A stretch of 18,969 bases of DNA from Candidatus Cloacimonadota bacterium (GTDB lineage: Bacteria > Cloacimonadota > Cloacimonadia > Cloacimonadales > Cloacimonadaceae), in assembly GCA_027318525.1 (NCBI GenBank), contig DAHVPA010000010.1:1-18969 (forward strand), read 5' to 3'. Position numbers and translations under genes: made by a program. This document shows positions 14,207 through 18,969 of this stretch, piece by piece (within the stretch, counting starts at the first letter, position 1; each line of letters begins with the position of its first letter). The notes beneath the pieces were generated by a model, which saw only the letters and a list, made by a program, of their open reading frames with translations, was not told the DNA's origin and ran no database searches.

Positions 14207-14920
14207 TTATGCCTCCAGTTCCATCAGGACGTCCGATTCCTTGACGGAAGCACCTTTGGCGACATTGATGCTTTTCACCTTACCTGAAGCGTGACTGTGG
14301 ATTTCCGATTCCATCTTCATCGCTTCCAGAATTAGCACAGGCTGTCCTTCGCTGACTTGTTCACCCACCTTCACGAGAATATCGAGCACAGTTCCCGGTA
14401 AGGGAGCTTTGACAAAGTTATCGCGGGAGATTTCTGCTTTGTCGGTTGCACGTCTTGCTTTGAGATTTTTATCAGCTCTGGATTCGGATGGAATCTCGTC
14501 ACTTTCCATAGTGATGAGGATTTCGCCTTCCTGAACCAGTGACTTTTCCTTGACGTGGATTATTGTGATTCTGCCTGAAACCGGAGCTGCTATCTCACTC
14601 TGCATCTTCATTGCTGCGAGGATGATGATGGGTTCGCCTTTTTTTACAGTGTCTCCAACCTGATGGGGGATAGAGATTACAACCCCTGGCAGAGGAGCCT
14701 TGACTGCCCCGCTTTTGGAATCGAATGAACTGGTAAACTGGGGTGCCACGGGCAGGGCTTTTTCTCCCCGTTCAAGTCTGGGAATCTGTCTGCTGGCGTC
14801 GTCTTCTATATCCACATCATATTCCACGCCATTGACTATTACACGGGCATGGTCTGTATCAAATTCGGCTATAGCCGCTTCATATTTTTGTCCATTGATG
14901 GTAAATTTGTATGTTTTCAT
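14207..14920 (-). CDS. Biotin carrier subunit with two tandem biotinyl domains
   Basis: 237 residues, about twice a usual carrier subunit. An N-terminal 45-residue module (MKTYKFTINGQKYE...) is typical of decarboxylase carriers. Then come two biotinyl domains. Domain 1 is at 74-140, VKAPLPGVVISI to ILITME, with biotin Lys105 in AAMKM. Domain 2 is at 171-236, with biotin Lys202 in EAMKM. They are joined by a charged linker (140-168) instead of the usual Pro/Ala linker. Each has the VKAPLPG start and the Gly turns of the barrel. The biotin on such a carrier shuttles CO2 from the carboxyltransferase to the membrane beta subunit. Domain 1 has Ala where domain 2 has the common Glu before AMKM. The gene sits between the OadG-like gene and oadB, so its role in the complex is clear. 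Confidence 0.93.
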   Translation of the reverse strand: MKTYKFTINGQKYEAAIAEFDTDHARVIVNGVEYDVDIEDDASRQIPRLERGEKALPVAPQFTSSFDSKSGAVKAPLPGVVISIPHQVGDTVKKGEPIIILAAMKMQSEIAAPVSGRITIIHVKEKSLVQEGEILITMESDEIPSESRADKNLKARRATDKAEISRDNFVKAPLPGTVLDILVKVGEQVSEGQPVLILEAMKMESEIHSHASGKVKSINVAKGASVKESDVLMELEA

Positions 14921-14942
14921 CTAGCTATGTCCTTTCTTGGTC

Positions 14943-15794
14943 TCAGTTGTGGTTCTTGCTGTAAACACGGTTGGGCATGGAGAAGATTCCTTCTGAGCGC
15001 CAGTAATTTGCTTTGTTTCTGTGGAAGGTGAGCAGAATGCGTTTCCTTTCCTCTAGCTGTTTTTTGTGTATTTGCAGTGCTGTAATCACCGCCACAATAT
15101 CATCTGCTGTCTGGGAGGGATGAACTGATAGCAGTTTTCCTCCGCTGCTGATTTTGATTGCTCCGGCGGGTGCATCTTCTTTGGTAACGGTATTCAGGTG
15201 ACGCAACTGCATGATAATCACGCTGGTCACCAATAGAGCTAGAAATACCACAATCATTCCCACCAGGATTATGCTGTTACCCGTCTGGGGGAGTGTGTCT
15301 TTAAACACTTGGGCAGCTCTAAGCACTTCTTCCGGAGATTTGTTCAGAGACTGGATGGAGCGACCGTTCAGGGAGGAATCGTTGGGGTCAAGCTCAAGCA
15401 GATGTTTGAGCTTCTTGACGGGTATAGCTAACTGGTTGGATATGGCAAGTAAGGTGGAAGCTTCATTGAATCCATACTGGATGGTCTCTTGCGCCAGAAG
15501 GACTTGATAAACGCTGATTCCCACTTGGCGCAGACGCATTTTATCCAGTTTTGTATTCCCCTTGTCCAATCCCAGGTATTCCTTGAGCTTGGTTATATCC
15601 AGTTCAAGCTTTTCCGAAACCTGTTCCAGAGTGGAGTTGTAACTGATGCCATATTCAGTATTCATACGTGACTCCATCAGCGCAAGCAAGCTGTCACTGA
15701 CAGAGACTTGGTTTTCCTGAGTCTGAGCAGTCTGCGCCATTAACAAGCTAAAACTGCAGAGCAGAATACACGTTAATATTATAAGAGATCTCAT
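14943..15794 (-). CDS. OadG-like membrane anchor with an exported helical-repeat domain
   Basis: 283 residues, against about 85-130 for an ordinary gamma/delta subunit. A signal peptide (1-20, ending LLMAQ) precedes two related repeats, roughly 50-104 and 108-160. Both carry the pattern S-T-L-x-x-x-S/I-x-x-L-x-I-x-x-x-K-L-K-x-x-L-x-L-D, then a second half ending in S-x-x-x-V. A single membrane helix at about 175-197 (GMIVVFLALLVTSVIIMQL) matches the OadG anchor. The cytoplasmic tail has HPSQTADDIVAVITALQIHKK and YWRSEG, as in OadG/MmdD proteins that tie the carboxyltransferase to the beta subunit. Order mmdA-this-carrier-oadB fits that role. The repeats resemble short helical repeats seen next to some membrane redox proteins; their function is unknown. 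Confidence 0.78.
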   Translation of the reverse strand: MRSLIILTCILLCSFSLLMAQTAQTQENQVSVSDSLLALMESRMNTEYGISYNSTLEQVSEKLELDITKLKEYLGLDKGNTKLDKMRLRQVGISVYQVLLAQETIQYGFNEASTLLAISNQLAIPVKKLKHLLELDPNDSSLNGRSIQSLNKSPEEVLRAAQVFKDTLPQTGNSIILVGMIVVFLALLVTSVIIMQLRHLNTVTKEDAPAGAIKISSGGKLLSVHPSQTADDIVAVITALQIHKKQLEERKRILLTFHRNKANYWRSEGIFSMPNRVYSKNHN

Positions 15795-15803
15795 AACGCA
15801 ACC

Positions 15804-17354
15804 TTAAAGGGGGATGTTTCCATGCTTGCGGGGAGGGATAGTGTCCTTTTTATTGGCAAGCATCTCCAACGCCCTGATTAAACGGAAACGGGTTCTGGCA
15901 GGTTCGATAATGTCATCGATATAACCCTTCTCAGCAGCTTGCATGGGATTGGCAAATTTGGTGCGGTATTCTTCTTCCTTTTCGTTGAGCACCTGTTTGG
16001 GGTCGGAGCTGTCCATGGCTTCTTTGCGGAAGATTACTTCGACTGCGCCTTTCGGACCCATCACCGCTATTTCTGCTGTAGGCCAGGCATAGACCACGTC
16101 TGCTCTCATGTGTCTGCTGTTCATCACGCAATAGGCTCCGCCATAGGCTTTGCGTAAAATTACCGTGACTTTGGGAACGGTGGCTTCGGCAAAGGCATAA
16201 AGCAGCTTGGCTCCGTTGCGGATAATCCCGTTATGTTCCTGACTGGTGCCCGGTAAAAAGCCCGGAACGTCTTCCAGAACAATCAAAGGAACATTGAATG
16301 CATCACAGAAACGCACAAACCTTGCACCTTTGATGGAAGCGTCAATATCCAATACTCCCGCCAAAACTTTGGGCTGGTTGGCTACTATGCCGACGGGGTA
16401 ACCGTTCAATCGGGCAAATCCGACAATCAGGTTTTGGGCATAATTGCGTGCCACTTCCAGAAACTCACCATCATCCACCAGACAATAGATTACGTCCAGG
16501 ATGTCATAGGGTTTATTGGGATTTTCGGGGATGATATTATTCAGTTCTTCGCAATAGCGGTTTATCAGGTCAGAGGTCGGGATAAAGGGCGGGTCTTCCA
16601 TATTGTTGGATGGCAGGTAACTGAGCAGCTTGCGGATAAGCAAAACGGTTTCTTCTTCGTTATCGGTAACAAACTGAGCAACTCCGCTTTTAGAGGAATG
16701 CACCTGTGAACCGCCCAAGTCTTCCGTCGTCACTGTTTCATTGAGCACAGTCTTGACTACCTTGGGTCCGGTCACGAACATATAGCTGTTTTTCTTGTCC
16801 ATGATGACAAAGTCTGTAATGGCAGGGGAATAGACAGCACCGCCGGCGCAGGGTCCCAATATGGCTGAAATCTGCGGGATTACGCCTGATGCCATCACGT
16901 TGCGCCAAAAGATTTCCGCATATCCTGCCAGAGCGTCCACTCCTTCCTGAATACGTGCTCCGCCGGAATCATTCAAGCCGATTACGGGGCAGCCGTTTTT
17001 GATTGCCATATCCATGATTTTGCAGATTTTATCCGCGTATGTCTTGGATAGTGAACCGCCAAAGACGGTGAAGTCCTGCGCAAAGATATAGACCACCCGT
17101 TCATTGATGGTGGCGCAACCTGTTATCACTCCATCTCCCGGATACTTGGTCTTTTCCATGCCAAAGTCATGGCACTGATGGGTGACGAAGAGGTCAAATT
17201 CTTCAAAACTGTCGGGATCGACTAATAGCTCAATCCGTTCCCGGGCTGTCAGTTTGCCTTTTTGATGCTGTTCGGAGATGCGTTTTTCGCCTCCGCCCAA
17301 CATAGCCTGGTCACGCTGTGTCCGGAGATTGAGAATTGATTTTGGAATCTCCAT
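15804..17354 (-). CDS. mmdA: Acyl-CoA carboxyltransferase, alpha subunit of a Na+-pumping decarboxylase (methylmalonyl-CoA decarboxylase type)
   Basis: 516 residues, standard for MmdA/PccB carboxyltransferases. It moves the carboxyl group from an acyl-CoA, most likely (S)-methylmalonyl-CoA, to biotin on the carrier. Crotonase-like halves are both present: the N-terminal oxyanion region GLNDSGGARIQEGVDALAGY and GPCAGGAVYSPAITDF, and the C-terminal VPGFLPGTSQEHNGIIRNGAKLLYAFAEATVPKVTVILRKAYGGAYCVM with AEIAVMGPKGAVEVIF. ATG at 17354 is preceded by AGGAG with 6-7 nt spacing. It starts the four-gene operon. No biotin carboxylase gene is near, which argues for a decarboxylase, not an ATP-driven carboxylase. 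Glutaconyl-CoA or propionyl-CoA specificity cannot be excluded by sequence alone. Confidence 0.92.
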   Translation of the reverse strand: MEIPKSILNLRTQRDQAMLGGGEKRISEQHQKGKLTARERIELLVDPDSFEEFDLFVTHQCHDFGMEKTKYPGDGVITGCATINERVVYIFAQDFTVFGGSLSKTYADKICKIMDMAIKNGCPVIGLNDSGGARIQEGVDALAGYAEIFWRNVMASGVIPQISAILGPCAGGAVYSPAITDFVIMDKKNSYMFVTGPKVVKTVLNETVTTEDLGGSQVHSSKSGVAQFVTDNEEETVLLIRKLLSYLPSNNMEDPPFIPTSDLINRYCEELNNIIPENPNKPYDILDVIYCLVDDGEFLEVARNYAQNLIVGFARLNGYPVGIVANQPKVLAGVLDIDASIKGARFVRFCDAFNVPLIVLEDVPGFLPGTSQEHNGIIRNGAKLLYAFAEATVPKVTVILRKAYGGAYCVMNSRHMRADVVYAWPTAEIAVMGPKGAVEVIFRKEAMDSSDPKQVLNEKEEEYRTKFANPMQAAEKGYIDDIIEPARTRFRLIRALEMLANKKDTIPPRKHGNIPL

Positions 17355-17549
17355 TCCTTGCTCCTGTATCTTTTATTTGTTTTTCTAAAGTCAAATTAGA
17401 TTTGCCATGTTTTTCGTAAAGAAAATTATCCTTGTTTGTTCTCTGGTTGTTGATGTTGACCTGACTGGATTTTATTCCTTGACACGATTTGAGCTTATCT
17501 GAAAATGAATGTATATCACCTTCAGGCTTAATTGATTGATTAACATTGA

Positions 17550-17570
17550 TATAAAAACCAAAAAGAGAGG
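17550..17570 (+). promoter_or_regulatory. Candidate -10 and strong RBS of the SUMF1 lipoprotein gene
   Basis: TATAAA at 17550-17555 resembles a -10; no convincing -35 is 16-18 nt upstream. GAGAGG at 17565-17570 lies 6 nt before the ATG and clearly fixes the start. The 222-bp gap to mmdA is a divergent promoter region. Confidence 0.45.
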
Positions 17571-17576
17571 TGATAT

Positions 17577-18422
17577 ATGTTTACAAGAGTTACCCTTATT
17601 TCCCTCGTCCTGCTTTGCCTTGTTTTGCTTTTCTCCGGCTGCACCAAAAAGGTGACCGAAGTCTATGAATCCCCCGAGCTGATTGACTTTGTCTATGTCA
17701 AAGGCGGAACCTTCAATAACGGAGTGGCGGATGTGAAGCTATCCTCATTTCTGATTTCCCGCCGTGAAGTTACCCAGAATGAGTATTGGGCTTTATTGGG
17801 AGGAAACCCTGCTGAATTTCAGAACGTGGTCAATGCCCCCATGAACAACATCACCTGGTTTGACTGCATTATCTTTTGCAACCAATTGAGCGAAAGGGAT
17901 GGACTTCAGCCCTGTTACAGCTATGCCGATTTGGGGACGGACATGGAAAACTGGCCTGAAAAATGGGAATACAACTATGCCAATCATCTCATGATTCGGT
18001 GCAATTGGGCTGCCGATGGCTACCGCCTGCCTTCCGAGATGGAATGGCTCTATGCCGCCAAGGGAGGGGAGAGGTCGATGGGTTACAATTACAGCGGAAG
18101 TTATTATCCCTATCCGGTTGCCTGGTTTTCAGGTAATGCCGGCAATACTGTGCATACGGTCTGCACCAAGGCTGCCAATGAACTCGGTCTGTTTGACATG
18201 AGTGGCAACGTAGTCGAGTTTTGCTGGGATATCTATGCGCTTTTGCCTGATTCCTCCCAGACCAATCCTCACGGACCTTCCAGCGGTGACACCAGAGTGC
18301 TCAGAGGCGGAGCTTATTCCAGTCCTTCTGAAGATATCAACCTCACCCGGCGCTTCTATGCCATGGCAACATCGGTTAATAATACGCTTGGCTTCCGCCT
18401 TTGCCGAACAAGGATTGATTGA
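17577..18422 (+). CDS. SUMF1/formylglycine-generating-enzyme-like domain lipoprotein, probably non-catalytic
   Basis: 281 residues and the only clear plus-strand gene here. A lipoprotein signal ends in LFSGC with Cys22. The SUMF1 (C-type-lectin-like FGE) fold follows: FVYVKGGTFNNG (38-49), SSFLISRREVTQNEYWALLG, the NNITWFDCIIFCNQLSERDG block, GYRLPSEMEWLYAAKGG, NELGLFDMSGNVVEFCWDIY, RVLRGGAYSS and the C-terminal TLGFRLCRTR. These are structural signatures, clearly present. The cysteine pair of true formylglycine-generating enzymes, which follows the RGG(S/A)Y motif, is absent (SPSEDINLTRR instead), so enzymatic oxidation of sulfatases is unlikely. Related lipoproteins are common in Cloacimonadota-like genomes and may bind ligands or envelope components; that role is inference. 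No sulfatase gene is in the window. Confidence 0.88.
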   Translation: MFTRVTLISLVLLCLVLLFSGCTKKVTEVYESPELIDFVYVKGGTFNNGVADVKLSSFLISRREVTQNEYWALLGGNPAEFQNVVNAPMNNITWFDCIIFCNQLSERDGLQPCYSYADLGTDMENWPEKWEYNYANHLMIRCNWAADGYRLPSEMEWLYAAKGGERSMGYNYSGSYYPYPVAWFSGNAGNTVHTVCTKAANELGLFDMSGNVVEFCWDIYALLPDSSQTNPHGPSSGDTRVLRGGAYSSPSEDINLTRRFYAMATSVNNTLGFRLCRTRID

Positions 18423-18432
18423 TAACAAGTTA

Positions 18433-18459
18433 GCCTTACCGACGCAGGTCGGTATCCGG
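18433..18459. repeat. 27-bp palindromic REP-like repeat, copy 1
   Basis: Begins GCCTTACCGACG and ends GGTATCCGG. It contains a perfect 7-bp hairpin TACCGAC/GTCGGTA around GCAG. An exact second copy lies at 18565-18591, starting 132 bp later. It sits 11 bp after the SUMF1 gene stop, the usual place of REP-type elements. Confidence 0.85.
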
Positions 18460-18499
18460 TTCTTAATTCTTAATTTATAATTCGAAAATCATCTGGTAG

Positions 18500-18520
18500 C
18501 TACATGCGTCCCGCATGTAG
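18500..18520. repeat. Perfect 9-bp hairpin, CTACATGCG/CGCATGTAG
   Basis: Two exact 9-bp arms around a 3-nt loop TCC, between the two 27-bp repeats. No T-run follows, so it is not a standard terminator. It seems part of the same palindrome cluster. Confidence 0.75.
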
Positions 18521-18535
18521 TATTAATCACTTTCA

Positions 18536-18556
18536 CCACAGACGGGACGTCCGTGG
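18536..18556. repeat. Imperfect 8-bp hairpin, CCACAGAC/GTCCGTGG
   Basis: Arms pair at 7 of 8 positions around a 5-nt loop. It is one more member of the palindrome cluster downstream of the SUMF1 gene. Confidence 0.6.
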
Positions 18557-18564
18557 CTACTTTC

Positions 18565-18591
18565 GCCTTACCGACGCAGGTCGGTATCCGG
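18565..18591. repeat. 27-bp palindromic REP-like repeat, copy 2
   Basis: Exact copy of the element at 18433-18459, same orientation, with the TACCGAC/GTCGGTA hairpin. It is followed after 6 bp by a different hairpin repeat. Confidence 0.85.
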
Positions 18592-18597
18592 AAACCT

Positions 18598-18623
18598 CGT
18601 CATTCCAGCGGAGGCTGGAATCC
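18598..18623. repeat. 26-bp hairpin repeat (ATTCCAGC/GCTGGAAT type), copy 1
   Basis: CGTC followed by a perfect 8-bp inverted repeat ATTCCAGC...GCTGGAAT around GGAG, then CC. It reappears with one loop change at 18911-18936. The form resembles the dispersed ATTCC(C/A)...GGAAT repeats of many bacteria, such as dRS3 in Neisseria, which is comparison by shape, not proof of relation. Confidence 0.85.
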
Positions 18624-18685
18624 AGGCATTGCGACGGTAGGCGCGGTTTGTCTTTCAATTCTCAATTTTCAATCCTCAATTAAAA

Positions 18686-18703
18686 GGGACGGTTTCCCGT
18701 CCC
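18686..18703. terminator. Bidirectional terminator between the SUMF1 gene and the small minus-strand gene
   Basis: GGGACGG (18686-18692) pairs with CCGTCCC (18697-18703) around TTTC. On the minus strand TTTTAATT follows; on the plus strand TGTTTATT follows. Both T tracts are short but usable. The convergent gene 3' ends on either side support a shared terminator. Confidence 0.7.
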
Positions 18704-18706
18704 TGT

Positions 18707-18895
18707 TTATTGACTTGCTTCTTCCGGTTTCTTTTCCAGATGTTTAATCAGGTTTCCCAAAGTCAGTTCAAACACTTTGGTCACCACCAGTTCGAAGAAC
18801 ATCCTTTCCTGTTCTTCATTCAGCCAGGGGATGTTGATTTGCTTGTTGATATATTCCGCCAGCTCCTTAGCCAGCGTGCTGATACATGGATTCAT
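18707..18895 (-). CDS. Small conserved-looking protein of unknown function
   Basis: 62 residues from ATG 18895. The upstream ATG at 18916 lies inside a repeat and has no ribosome site, while GGAGG stands 5 nt before 18895, so the shorter frame MNPCISTLAKELAEYI... is preferred. The sequence is helical and amphipathic: LAKELAEYINKQINIP, a WLNEEQERMFFELVVTKVFELTLGNLIKHLEKK stretch, and an acidic/basic tail. No signal peptide or membrane helix. I do not recognise the family. The single Cys at residue 4 and the W-L-N-E-E-Q-E turn are the notable features. It is convergent with the SUMF1 gene and shares its terminator. Its good ribosome site and terminator suggest a real gene. Confidence 0.6.
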   Translation of the reverse strand: MNPCISTLAKELAEYINKQINIPWLNEEQERMFFELVVTKVFELTLGNLIKHLEKKPEEASQ

Positions 18896-18910
18896 AATGT
18901 CCTCCAAGTT

Positions 18911-18936
18911 CGTCATTCCAGCGCAGGCTGGAATCC
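18911..18936. repeat. 26-bp hairpin repeat (ATTCCAGC/GCTGGAAT type), copy 2
   Basis: Same as the repeat at 18598-18623 with one base changed in the loop (GCAG for GGAG). It lies just upstream of the ribosome site of the small minus-strand gene. The remaining bases to the window edge show nothing I can identify. Confidence 0.85.
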
Positions 18937-18969
18937 ATATAAAACTGGTTACCGTTCTTCAACGGGAAT

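Noticed and set aside
18433..18591. Two identical 27-bp repeats as a CRISPR array
   Set aside because: Only two copies, with 105 bp between them that holds other hairpins, and no cas genes in the window.
18896..18916. Start at ATG 18916 for the small unknown gene
   Set aside because: That ATG lies in a hairpin repeat with no ribosome site, while GGAGG is correctly spaced for ATG 18895.

Overview
The window looks like chromosomal DNA of a Gram-negative anaerobe that makes LPS and uses a sodium gradient. Kdo synthesis and LPS-export genes sit near a four-gene biotin-dependent sodium-pump decarboxylase operon, a reduced ECF vitamin transporter and a SUMF1-type lipoprotein. This gene mix fits an amino-acid or propionate fermenter, and Cloacimonadota (WWE1) is my best guess. 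That is inference from gene content only; no ribosomal RNA or marker protein is present. Base composition is moderate, and nearly every gene lies on the minus strand.

Layout by coordinate (minus-strand transcription runs right to left). 1-3813: metK, kdsA, kdsC, lptC and an LptA/OstA-like gene cut by the window edge, closely packed in that order of transcription. Upstream of metK (3836-3917) the leader has a pseudoknot closely resembling a SAM-II-class riboswitch. It is followed by an intrinsic terminator and a mutually exclusive antiterminator pairing. tRNA-Lys(CUU) lies just upstream. 4097-4295 has no gene, only small dyads and a CTAT tetranucleotide run. 4296-5624 is hflX.

5741-12868 is a probable eight-gene operon: natA-like ATPase, NatB/CPBP permease fusion, glmS, a RuvC-fold protein, two very small ABC ATPase pieces, an EcfT-like membrane protein and an ECF S component. 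The two small ATPases are complementary. One keeps LSGGQ but has no Walker A; the other keeps Walker A/B, Q- and H-loops but has no LSGGQ. Together they could build exactly one ATP site.

13070-17354 encodes a sodium-pumping acyl-CoA decarboxylase: carboxyltransferase, OadG-like anchor, biotin carrier and OadB. The carrier has two biotinyl domains in tandem and the OadG-like subunit has an unusual exported helical-repeat domain. On the plus strand, 17577-18422 is a SUMF1-domain lipoprotein without the catalytic cysteines. It is followed by a cluster of palindromic REP-like repeats (18433-18703, with one more copy at 18911-18936) and a small unknown minus-strand gene.

The strongest observations are the SAM-II-like attenuator in front of metK and the Kdo/Lpt genes, and the split one-site ECF ATPase pair. 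Similarity statements are from reading motifs; no database search was run.
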